Positions 27,701 to 36,800 of a DNA stretch of 63,047 nt are shown in pieces. The notes under the pieces are model-generated. The model worked only from the letters and a program-made list of their open reading frames with translations, ran no database searches and was not told the DNA's origin. Source of the stretch: an uncultured Thermoguttaceae bacterium. Lineage in GTDB: Bacteria; Planctomycetota; Planctomycetia; Pirellulales; Thermoguttaceae. The stretch is taken from the NCBI GenBank assembly GCA_934725735.1, contig CAKVCP010000001.1, positions 1 through 63,047 on the forward strand, in the 5' to 3' direction. Positions within the stretch are counted from its first letter, which is position 1. The number at the start of each line of letters is the position of its first letter. A program made the position numbers and the translations under genes.

Positions 27701-28891
27701 ATGAACAATAAATTTCTTATCCTGACGTTTCTATGTCACATGTTTCTGGGCGCCGTTGATGAAAAATTTGCGTCGCTCTTATTAGCCAACGACTCAATTA
27801 AGGTTATTGAGTTTCCTTCGGAAATTATGCCGGAAGAGACGCAAATTAGGAAGTATTCTGAGATATATCCCACAGAATTACATTTAGGCGATCCTATTTA
27901 CATTGTTACCTATGTTGAAAATCTTTCCGACCACGATATCAAGATATGGCCGAATTATCAGACTCCGTATAATAATGTGGCATATGATAGGCACAGCGTT
28001 TTTAGCGACGGAATAGACGGAGATTATTTTTGGATTACAGAGAGTCCTGTTCCTACTTCCGGCTGTCGCTATTATCCTCCGCTATGGTTAAAACCTGGGT
28101 GTAAAGCTATCGATAGTTGCGCTGTTCTTGAATTTCCTCCTCTTGAGGATTGGAACAAGCCTTTTTGGACTAATTTGAAGGAAAAAATGCTCGCCAACGG
28201 CGAGGTTTCATGCACTTTACGCGTCAACTTTACCAATGCCAAAGAACGGACGGTTCAAAATGAAGCCGAAGTTGAAACGCCGACTGAGTCAACGCCGCGA
28301 TTAGACGTTGACGAGTCGCTTGTGCGCGACGTTTCTCTGAAGGTGATGAAGAGTTCAACGTTTTTTCTTGACGTCTGGAGCCAGGAGATACCGGAAGAAT
28401 TTCTTCCGGAAGATTTTCCTCAGAATCAAACATGCTTTTATAAGAGTTCCAGGGATATTGACGCGATGTTGAAGATCATGCCGCAGATAAAGATCGGAAA
28501 TTCTTATCTCTATTATGACAACGTCGTGAGAGCCGCTTTTCGGAAGCCGCCTACGACCAAATTCCCGTCGACTATTGAGAAATGGCGGCAACTTGAATCG
28601 TTTTTTTCCGGCTCTTTAAAGGACGAGTTCACCTATATTCGGATGGCGTTAGAATACTATGACGCTCAGGAGGGGAAAGAGTCGGATATCGCTTTGCAAA
28701 AATTGCTGTCTTGGATGAAGAATCTCCCTTTCCCTCAATTGTACGTAATGGCTAAACTTCAAGTTTTACAGATTGAAAGGCATATTAGTCCGGAACTACC
28801 TAAAGAGAGCGGATTGCGCCCCAAGAGGACTAGGTTGCATGAAGAACTTAATTCTCTAATACAGACTTGTGAAGCTCATGTCAACGATTGA
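27701..28891 (+). CDS. Island secreted family member 4 (divergent)
   Basis: The 396-residue protein begins at ATG 27701 with a signal-peptide-like start (MNNKFLILTFLCHMFLGAV). An upstream in-frame ATG at 27653 lies inside the glycosyltransferase remnant and is not used here. The family blocks are recognisable but altered: FPPLEDWNKPFWTNLKEKM is intact near residue 148, while GNRKPSDP is replaced by a degenerate AFRKPPTTKFPSTIEKW. The C-terminal block keeps KDEFTYIRMALEYYDAQ and LLSWMKNLPFPQ. It is the most diverged member. The ribosome-binding site is weak. A strong stem-loop follows the stop. Confidence 0.72.
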   Translation: MNNKFLILTFLCHMFLGAVDEKFASLLLANDSIKVIEFPSEIMPEETQIRKYSEIYPTELHLGDPIYIVTYVENLSDHDIKIWPNYQTPYNNVAYDRHSVFSDGIDGDYFWITESPVPTSGCRYYPPLWLKPGCKAIDSCAVLEFPPLEDWNKPFWTNLKEKMLANGEVSCTLRVNFTNAKERTVQNEAEVETPTESTPRLDVDESLVRDVSLKVMKSSTFFLDVWSQEIPEEFLPEDFPQNQTCFYKSSRDIDAMLKIMPQIKIGNSYLYYDNVVRAAFRKPPTTKFPSTIEKWRQLESFFSGSLKDEFTYIRMALEYYDAQEGKESDIALQKLLSWMKNLPFPQLYVMAKLQVLQIERHISPELPKESGLRPKRTRLHEELNSLIQTCEAHVND

Positions 28892-28907
28892 ATAGAGGTT
28901 ATTTGAA

Positions 28908-28938
28908 CCGCCGGTAATTTTTTTAGGAAATTACCGGC
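28908..28938 (+). terminator. Strong stem-loop after member 4
   Basis: A perfect 12-bp stem (28908-28919 with 28927-28938) surrounds a 7-nt loop. There is no T-tract after the stem, so it may stop transcription poorly or act mainly by protecting the mRNA 3' end. Confidence 0.5.
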
Positions 28939-28953
28939 GCTACTTGCCATATT

Positions 28954-29118
28954 ATTGCATGAAATTTGGATTGGCAGACGTTGACGTCTCTGAACTTGGT
29001 TACGGGAAGCGGTTGGTTTCACAGACTGCTTCCTGACAATCTAAGTTTCACGGTAGATAATCTTCACCTAATTCAGGAAAGACACGAACCTGTGACAAAT
29101 TTCTCCATCATTGAGTGA
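28954..29118 (+). pseudogene. Decayed C-terminal fragment of a metalloprotease gene
   Basis: A stop-ended frame (28981-29118) encodes LVTGSGWFHRLLPDNLSF then TVDNLHLIQERHEPVTNF. This aligns with the end of protease 1 (MVTGAG...FTIDNLQQIQSRLCPVGNF). Just upstream, TTGCATGAAAT matches the start of the zinc-motif codons, but the bases encoding the second His are deleted. No start codon or upstream domain remains. Confidence 0.75.
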
Positions 29119-29150
29119 GACCCATCAGTATAACTAACATGAGGTTTAGA

Positions 29151-29885
29151 ATGAAACCAACGAAGCGCTTTCTTAGGATCTTAACGTTGTTTGCGACGCT
29201 TTGCTGCTTGACTGTTGGAGCGCTGGCGAAAGGCGAAGAGTATGCGCCTTTTTCCGGTCAGGAATTGGACGCTGAAGCTCCGAGGTTTCAAGACGGCGTG
29301 AAACGCGGCGTTTTGACGTATCCGTTCGAAACGTACTATGGCGATTCTCTTTACATTCTAAGTTATCGAGTTAACGAATCTGGTGAAACGATCCGTAATT
29401 TTCAAAAGGAAAGAATCGTCGGGCATAATCTACATTTTTACGAGGTAACAATAACCTCAAAGGATATAGATTTGTCGCATGAATGGGCGTTTGAACGTCA
29501 AAGCGTTTATGCAGGCGACGTTAAATATGCGTTTATGCCTGGAAATTTTGAACCGGGCGTAAGAGAAACAGGTTTTTATACGGCGCTCGATTTTCCTCCC
29601 CTTGAAGATTGGAACGATCCCTTTTGGAAGGATTTACGAGAAAAAATGACGCCTGAAGGCGTTAAGTGCACTCTAAGTTTTCGCCTTGGAGTAGGTCATG
29701 CCTTTTGCAGCCGTCGAGTTTCTCTTCATGAACTTGGGCATGCCTTTGACTTGATGGATAAAACGGCAGAGCAAGATAAGGGGGTTATGTCGTACAAAGG
29801 TATATATACGGGATTGTCTCCTGAAAATTTGGAGTTTGAAGATTTTGAACTTCGGTTGATTCAGTCTAAATCAAAACCTGTCTAA
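29151..29885 (+). CDS. Chimeric secreted protein: family member 5 front fused to a protease end
   Basis: The 244-residue protein has a signal peptide (ILTLFATLCCLTVGALA). Residues 1 to about 185 are a member-2-like N-terminal half, including FPPLEDWNDPFWKDLREKM and TPEGVKCTLSFRLGVG. The chain then switches to a protease C-terminus: HELGHAFDLMD (His193 to Asp203), GVMSYKG as a Met-turn-like segment, and a tail similar to the protease ends. The second family block (GNRKPSDP) is missing. In the zinc motif the usual Gly is Asp (HExxHxxDxxD). The frame is intact and GAGG lies before ATG 29151, so it may be expressed; activity is doubtful. Confidence 0.78.
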   Translation: MKPTKRFLRILTLFATLCCLTVGALAKGEEYAPFSGQELDAEAPRFQDGVKRGVLTYPFETYYGDSLYILSYRVNESGETIRNFQKERIVGHNLHFYEVTITSKDIDLSHEWAFERQSVYAGDVKYAFMPGNFEPGVRETGFYTALDFPPLEDWNDPFWKDLREKMTPEGVKCTLSFRLGVGHAFCSRRVSLHELGHAFDLMDKTAEQDKGVMSYKGIYTGLSPENLEFEDFELRLIQSKSKPV

Positions 29886-29929
29886 AACGCTTATGAACGT
29901 CGTTTAAGTGTGTATGGTAGAGGATAATC

Positions 29930-31006
29930 ATGAAAAATAATCCACAAATATTTCTGTGCATAATGGCGCTTAGCGTTGGATATTTGTTCTTTTTCAACAT
30001 ATCCTTCGCATCTTCGTTTCCCAACGGAAACGATATCGAGTTAATTTTCCAAAGCGCAGAAAAAGAAAGCGTCGTTGAGACGAAAGTCGTTGCTTTTCCG
30101 CAACGTCTTTCGGTGGGAGATACTTTCTATCTGACTATTTATAATAAAAACTTGTCGGATAAAAGGATTCGATATACGTTAAGTCCCTATTTCTATATAT
30201 CTCCTATCCTTTCCTCTCCTTTGACGTCAGAGACATATCAATGGAAGGAAGAAGTTATCGACACGGCAAGGTTTGAATTATGTGTTCAAGAACAAATTTT
30301 AGAACCTGGCGCCAAAGACTTGTCGAGAAGCTGTTCATGGGAATTTCCACCTCTTGAAGACTATAACGCGCCATTTTGGAAGGAACTTCGAAAGAACCTT
30401 CCTGTTGCAGGGGTGAGTTGTCAACTACGTTTTTCTTTGACGGTGACAGAAAGTCGAGACGATCTTTCTACCGTTGAGAGCACGCACGACGTAGTTTTAG
30501 ACCTTTGGGTGACGCCGCGTTCTGAGCAGGAAACACAACTTTTAGAAGGATGGCTGAACTCGACCCCCGTAGGTTTGTTGCCCAATGAGGTCTCAGATCG
30601 TAAAGAACCGAAGATGAATACGGGACGTCTCCTGGGGAGCGCTGATAGTAAGATCAAAATCGGATGGAGTAGATGGGACCCTTGGCTTTTTATTCGAGTA
30701 GGAAATAGAAAACCGTCCGACCCGAATAATCCGACGACGCTAAAAGGATGGCGTGAACTGGAAAACCAATTATCTCCTAGCACGATGCGCGACGAGATTC
30801 GTTTAACGCGGTTGCAACTTGAGTATTACTCCGCTTCAAGTCAGAAAAAAAGAGAAGAGGCGAAAAAGGAACTCGTCGATTGGCTTCGTTCTTTACCTCA
30901 AGCGCAACGCACTTCAATGGTATCCAGCTTGAAATCGAAGGAAAATCTTTTCCGCAACACGAAACTCAAGAAGGAGTACTTCGAATTGATGAACATGCGG
31001 TATTAG
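29930..31006 (+). CDS. Island secreted family member 6
   Basis: The 358-residue protein has a signal peptide (FLCIMALSVGYLFFFNISFAS). From its FPNGNDIELIFQ segment on it follows member 1 closely at both protein and DNA level, apart from a shorter linker before the second block. It has FPPLEDYNAPFWKELRKNL and GNRKPSDPNNPTTLKGW, then STMRDEIRLTRLQLEYYSAS and LVDWLRSLPQAQR. Unlike member 1 it has no lipobox Cys, so this copy should be released or bound differently. AGAGGA precedes the ATG, and the chimeric gene lies 44 bp upstream. Confidence 0.8.
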   Translation: MKNNPQIFLCIMALSVGYLFFFNISFASSFPNGNDIELIFQSAEKESVVETKVVAFPQRLSVGDTFYLTIYNKNLSDKRIRYTLSPYFYISPILSSPLTSETYQWKEEVIDTARFELCVQEQILEPGAKDLSRSCSWEFPPLEDYNAPFWKELRKNLPVAGVSCQLRFSLTVTESRDDLSTVESTHDVVLDLWVTPRSEQETQLLEGWLNSTPVGLLPNEVSDRKEPKMNTGRLLGSADSKIKIGWSRWDPWLFIRVGNRKPSDPNNPTTLKGWRELENQLSPSTMRDEIRLTRLQLEYYSASSQKKREEAKKELVDWLRSLPQAQRTSMVSSLKSKENLFRNTKLKKEYFELMNMRY

Positions 31007-31253
31007 CAGGAGCTTTAGAAAACATCCATTAATATAAATAAACTTCGCAGATCTCGAACGAGGAGCCAGAATTAAATAGGCTGTATGGAGATCTGACAAA
31101 TGTTTGAGGATAAATCGGGGAGTCGTTATTTAGGTCGCTTTCCGTATATGGCGGCTCCTTTTCTAACTTGTTTATGGTTTACTTTTGTCAGGGCTTGCTG
31201 TCGAGTTGGACGGTTTTATGGAGTCTACGACTTGTTTAGAAAGAAGTTTGATA
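31007..31253. other. Spacer between members 6 and 7
   Basis: About 250 bp with short open frames on the plus strand but no recognisable product. It may contain decayed sequence from an earlier duplication; I could not match it to any island gene. Confidence 0.35.
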
Positions 31254-32719
31254 ATGATAAAACGATTTTGGAGAGTACCTATAGTTGTAGCTCTTCTGGC
31301 GTGCTTATGTATTTTGAATAGGACGCCCGCTGATAGCTATGTTCCTCAATCCTCAGAGACCGCTACGGTTAAGGGAGTACGTCTGGATGGGGAAAAACCG
31401 AAACTTCATTTGAAATTTTTCCTAAAGAAGCGACGTATGGGGATTTCGCATACGTTCTTCAGCGCGCAACCAATGTTTCAGACGAGACGATCAAGAGTTA
31501 TCCAACTTTTGATTACCCTGTCGTCGGCGTTCTTGAGGCGCCCGATTCTGTCGTTATAACGGCGGAAGGTATTGATGGAGAATATCGTTGGAAGCAGGAA
31601 TACTGGGCTGATATCGATTTTGAGTATGCGTATCCTCCTGCGAAGGATCTAGCTCCAAACGATAGCGTGATAAAATCGAGGCTAATTTTAGATTTTCCCC
31701 CAGTGGAGGACTGGAACGCGCCATTTTGGAAGAGCTTACGAGAAAGGATGACTCCCGAGGGAGTTAAATGTTCATTAACGTTTAATTATTCTTACTCCTC
31801 GTTTACAGAAGCAAATTCTCGCCCCAAATACGCACAAGGAAGCGTGCGTTATGAATTTCTAATGAAATCAAGACCTGAAAAGGAAATGAGTCTTTTGGAA
31901 GATTGGGTTAAAGCGTCAAGCGACGAATATCTTCCATATGAGACGAGCGCTAAAAAGGTCTGGAAGGGTCGAGGAAAGAAGAGTACGAATCAGATTTCTC
32001 TTGGATTAAACAAGTATAATCTGAGTACGTTTATTAGACTTGGGAATAGAAAACCGTCGGATCCGAACTGTCCGACTTCTTTGAGTGGATGGCGGGAACT
32101 TGAAGATAGTTTGGCTCCAAGTTCGATACGCGACGAGATTCATTTAACCTGTCTTTTGTTGGAGTACTATAGCTCTATGACCGACAAAGGGGAAGCGGAA
32201 TCAAGTCAAAAAATAGTAGACTGGCTAGCGAGTTTGCCTGATCCTCAGCGCGTGGCCTTAAGCTCCTATTTAGTCACCGACGGCGAGGATCTTTGCGACA
32301 AGAATCTCAAGGAGAAATATTACAAGTTGACGAGGTCGATTTATCCTCTCTTAGAACCTTCCGCTCAACGTATCGTATATAAACGCGAGGCTTCTAGAGG
32401 GGAGGCGACTTCACTGGTTCCGCCAAATTCAATGAAGGTGGAACGTCGCTTTGAAGACGATATTCGACCGACAGACGATGATTTGGCGCTAGGTAAAAGC
32501 GAACTTGCCGACGGTTTTAGATTGACGACGTTAATCGGTCCGTCAGGGACGATGACGGCTGTTCTAAAATTTGTTTCATATGACGTCGAAAAACAAATGA
32601 CGACGATGAAAACTCGCTCAGGTTACTCTTGCAGCTTTAATCTCAATGAATTTAGCGAACAGGATCGTTTGTATATCTTAGAGGAAAATGAAAAGAGTGT
32701 GAAACATAACTCATTTTAG
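31254..32719 (+). pseudogene. Island family member 7, broken by a one-base deletion
   Basis: This is a close copy of member 3. It opens with MIKRFWRVP and the signal peptide VALLACLCILNRTPA. Compared with member 3, one base is missing near 31404-31406, where member 3 has GAATGGTCG and this copy has GAAACTTCA. The original frame is lost after about 51 codons. In the other frame the full homology continues (SFEIFPKEATYGDFAYV...) to the stop at 32719, with FPPVEDWNAPFWKSLRERM, GNRKPSDPNCPTSL and the SHD1-like end. An internal GTG at 31667 could start a leaderless fragment, but that product would lack the export signal. Confidence 0.8.
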
Positions 32720-32729
32720 GAGTAAAGCA

Positions 32730-32850
32730 ACGCATGAAGATTCAGCGGTCATAAAGCGCTCCAGGTTTTGCCGTATCGCTTTTGTCTTGATCCTTCTAAT
32801 GGAGCGACGATAACGACGGGCGAACCTCTTCATGCGTTGGCTTTAGGTGG
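32730..32850 (+). pseudogene. Decayed 5' fragment of the GT4 gene (remnant 2)
   Basis: The bases from 32730 to about 32850 align with the start of the GT4 gene at 18200, including CTTGATCCTTC and ATAACGACG with CTTCATGCGTTGGC. The preceding AGGAG is also kept. The start codon has become ACG and indels break the frame. It follows member 7 just as remnant 1 follows member 3. Confidence 0.7.
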
Positions 32851-33315
32851 AGGGAATACGACCTGTGAAAACTGCCGGAGATCAATAATTCGTCGTCGAT
32901 GTACGGCAAAAAATGAGTGATAGAATGGCTCAAGTCGGCGCCTGAGGCTCTGCGATTAGTCTTAACGACGTCTATGGCTAGCGCTACAGGTAGATTTAAC
33001 AAAACCTATTTACGAGAGAAGAATTTAGAACTCTTGAACTTCTTAAAACAGAAGGACTCTTTGACGAAGAGGGGCTAAGGGAGTTTAATCTTATCTAAAT
33101 AGAAGCTTTGAAGCGAAGAAGAGTCTTTCGATAAAGAGACGACGTCTCGATTAAAGGAAGACTCTTCGTTTACTTCTTGCTCTAAAGATCCGGTAGCATT
33201 CTCCGACGCTTGTTATTGGCGAGACATATTATCTTTGGAACTAAAGCTCTAGGGATGAATTGAGCGCGCGTAACCGCTATAATGATTTGGACAGATCTTC
33301 ACAGGAGGAAAGGGA
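32851..33315. other. Non-coding right edge of the island
   Basis: No intact gene is seen. A short frame ending near 33098 may be decayed coding sequence I cannot place. At 33118-33167 a 10-bp stem (GAAGAGTCTT with AAGACTCTTC) encloses a smaller GAGAC/GTCTC hairpin. The ribosome-binding site of the next gene lies at the end. No integrase or insertion-sequence ends are visible. Confidence 0.45.
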
Positions 33316-33894
33316 ATGAGGACGCAGGAGAATTATAAGTTGGTTAAGTGCGGGCTTGAATACGCGGACGCGGCGTTGACGATGTTGCGCGATATTCGCG
33401 CCGAGTTGGCTCAAGCGGGGCTTGAAGAGCTGTATTGCATGGAAGAGTCTGACGATGAATTTCGCGACTTTTTTTGCAATCCTGAAACAACGGTCTGGGG
33501 CGCGATCTGCCCGTCGACGAACGCTTTAGCGGCTGTTGGAGCCGTTTCGTTCAGCTCGCGAGAAACAGCGCTTTTTTCTTCGTTTTTGCCTCAAGATTTG
33601 GCGGCGTCTCAAATCGGGTACGTCGACTTCATTCAAGTCGCGCGTCCTTATCGCGGGGCCGGTCTACAGCGACTCCTCTTTCAGAAGATCGAGAGATATA
33701 GCGCGGAACGCGGCGCTCGCTTGTTGACGGGCTTCGTCTCTCCGAAAAATTCGCATAGTCTGGCTAATTTTCTTGGTATGGGGTACCGAACCGTCGGATC
33801 GATCCGCTTGAAAAATGGTTTTCCGCGTTTGGTCGCGTTTAAATTTCTTTCAGACGTTCCCTGCGGCTATTCCTCAAAATCTTCCGGAGAATAA
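33316..33894 (+). CDS. GNAT family N-acetyltransferase
   Basis: The 192-residue cytoplasmic acetyltransferase has the acetyl-CoA-binding motif A, VARPYRGAGLQRLLF, at about residues 112-126 (the Q/R-x-x-G-x-G/A pattern). A C-terminal SLANFLGMGYRTVG segment matches motif B. AGGAGG precedes the ATG. The substrate cannot be deduced. Its last 28 bases overlap the end of the convergent dehydrogenase gene. Its base composition is closer to the chromosome than to the island, so the right island boundary probably lies just upstream. Confidence 0.85.
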   Translation: MRTQENYKLVKCGLEYADAALTMLRDIRAELAQAGLEELYCMEESDDEFRDFFCNPETTVWGAICPSTNALAAVGAVSFSSRETALFSSFLPQDLAASQIGYVDFIQVARPYRGAGLQRLLFQKIERYSAERGARLLTGFVSPKNSHSLANFLGMGYRTVGSIRLKNGFPRLVAFKFLSDVPCGYSSKSSGE

Positions 33895-36800
33895 GTCGTC
33901 GTCACGGCTGATTCCTTAGATAGTAGGCCGTATGAAACCGCCAAAGCTTTGATCGTGTGGACGACGGGAGGCCCCGAGGTTCTTTTTCGCGTCGTTCCCT
34001 GCGCAAGTTGCAACGCGCAAAAGGAACACTCCGAGGAGCATAACTGAAGTTCTCGACGCCGCGCGGCCAAGAATAACCTCCCGCCTAACTGCAAGCTTTC
34101 ATAGTATCGCTTGCGCGAGAAACCGGCAAAGCAGGCGAAGCCGCAGCATCCGCGTTCTAGACGGTGAATTTCGACGCCGGGGATTAACCCGAGGAGAGTT
34201 TGCGCGTTCGTCGCGGAAGACGTCGCTTTTCCCGAGAGCGCCAGCGCGGCGCACGGCGCGTGATACCCGATCGTTTTGACTTCGGGGATCGGTTGCAAAT
34301 CGTCGCGGTTCAATTCGCTGAGCGCGTCGAGACGCGCGAGATAACCGCAAAAGTCGACGATATTGCCGTAAACCGCCTGAGCGTCAGGATCGTCGCAGAA
34401 ATACGGATAGTCTTTAACGACGCACGCGGCGGCGGAGGGTTCGAGCGCGACGATAGTCGATCCGTCGCGCATCGCCTCTCGAAACGCCGCGATATTTTTG
34501 ACGGCGAAGTTTTCCGCGCGGTCGAGATCGCCGAGCGCAAAGGAGGTTTGTCCGGCGCTGCGCGGCGTCGGGAGAATTCGCGCTTGGATCCGGTTTTTCT
34601 CTAAAATAGCGAGCGCGGATTCGAGCAACTCGGGATCGAACCGGCGTTCGTAGACGTCGGCGAAAAGCGCGACTTTTCGCGCCTTACGCGTCGCAACGGC
34701 GGGCGCTTCGATCGACGCCTGCGTCTGCGCGAGCGCGACGACGAGTTTGCGGGAATCTTGCCCGCGTTTGAGAACCGCGTTGGTTTGGGAACGCGCCGCC
34801 AACGGCGCAAGGCGCCGCGCGTAGGCGAGCCCTAGCGCCCGTTCTATTATTCGACGAACGAGCTTGTTGCGAAGCGCTTGATTGACGAGGGGCGCGACGA
34901 GCGAGGCGGCGCTTAAAAGCAAATCGACGCGCGAGACGCAAAGCTCGCTGAAACTCATCCCTGCGGCGGCGACGTAGGCGGAGCGGATGCGGAACGCAAG
35001 TCTGGACGCGTCCACTTGCGCAGGACATTCTGTGAGGCAGAGTCGACATCGCAAACAATGCCGCCCGATCTCTAACGCGACGCCGCGCGTCATCGTTGTG
35101 AGAGGAAGCGCCCCGTCGAGAACCCCGCGAATCAAATTCGCCTTGCCACGACACGAGGCGTCTTCTTCCGGCATGTGTCGAAACGCCGGACACAACCGGG
35201 TTTCCGGCGTCCGGATTCGGCATCGTCCGCAGCCCGTGCATTGCCTTGCGGGGGCGGAAACGAGCTCGGGATCCCATGCGAGCTGATATTCGAGAGGATC
35301 GGCGCGTCGCGCCGCGGCTTGGGTCTTCCACGCGCCGATCTCCGTCGCGCCTTTGACGTAAGGGGCGCGTCTTTTGACGTTTCGCGAATGGAGAGAACTT
35401 TCGCGCAGCGCCGCGTCCGATTCCGGCGCGAGAATATCGTCGTCCTCCTCAGGCGCTCCGACGGACGGCGACGCGTCTTGTCTCGGCGTCGCCGCGACGT
35501 GGGCGTCGGAGAAGAGGCGATCTTCTCTGACAAGGCGGCGCATCTCGGGGGAAACCACGCAGTCGGGGTTGAGCGTGTTGCAAGGATCGAACGCGTCTTT
35601 GACGTTGACGAACGCGCGGGAGAGCTTCGGAAAGCGTTTCGTAAGGGACGCCGTTCTCACGCGCCCGTTTCCCCGCGCGGAACCGATTTCTCCCCCGTAA
35701 CTCAAGGCGAGATTCTCAAATTCGTCGGAAAGCGCGAGCGCTCGGCGTTCCTCCTCGACGTCGTACGGCAAAAGGGGTTGGATGGAAAGCTGTCCGTTGC
35801 CGATATGTCCGCTGACGGAGTAGACAAGTTCCGCGCGTTTTAGGAGCGCGTGAACGTCGGATAGAAAATCCGCCGCTTTGTCTACGGGGACTTGCACGTC
35901 GTCCCAGTATGGGAAAATCTGGAAAGAAGGGGCGACGCGCAGGCGCGCGCAGCTCGACTTTTGCAACAATTCGCGAAAGATTCCGCGCTCTTCCGGCGCG
36001 TAGGCTAGCCATCGCCCGAACGAGCCGAGCTCTTTACGCGCGACGTGCTGGAGAATTTCCATCTTACTCCTAAGAACGTCGGAAGAATCGGCGTCGAGCT
36101 CCACGACAAGCGCCGCTTCCGTTCCTTGAGGGAACGTTTCTTCGAAACGCGAATCCCACTCGCGAGTCAACGCGACGACGCGGCTGTCAAGGAGATCGCA
36201 GAGGGTGGGATCGAAATCCAAGACGCGCGGGACGGCGCGGACGGCGCGATCGATCGAATCGAAAAGGAGAATTGTCGCGGCGGACGCGGGGGGCGTCTCG
36301 AAGGTCGCGAGGGTCGCCTCCGTGATGATTCCAAGCGTGCCTTCGGAGCCCGTGAAGAATCTCGTGGGGTTGAATCCGAATCTTACGACGTCGCGCAAAG
36401 CATAGCCGCATCGGCAGGGGCGCGATCTTCGTTGTTCGGCGTCCAAATATGGAATAGCGTCGCGCAGCGCTAAGAGGGCGGAGCGCCACGGTTCTTTCTT
36501 AATAAGACTGCGCAATTCGTGGGCGCCGTCGCCAAAGACGCGAAGAAAATACTCGTTGCGTACGAAGTCGGAACGAAAGGAACGGATCCCGTAGCCGTCG
36601 TCAAAGTCAAGTCCGCAGAGAAGACCGTCGGGAGAGTCGGGGCCCTTTCCGGATTGTCGAAGCTCAAGGAGAGGATCGACGCCTTGCGTTTCGGCGGCGA
36701 CGACGTTGAGAAATTGAGCGCGAAAGGCGTGTTCCGCATTTTCAGGAGCGAGCGCGCGCCACGCCGTAGGTAGCGCGTCCGCTGCGGCGGGATAGTTCTT

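Noticed and set aside
31100..31321. A 73-codon frame upstream of member 7.
   Set aside because: It overlaps the member 7 signal peptide in another frame and resembles nothing.
31390..31420. Programmed frameshifting in member 7.
   Set aside because: No slippery heptamer or downstream structure is evident at the break, and member 3 has the extra base, so a deletion is simpler.
16291..33315. Insertion sequences, integrase or CRISPR in the island.
   Set aside because: No transposase or recombinase motifs, terminal inverted repeats or regularly spaced short repeats were found; the repeats present are gene duplications.
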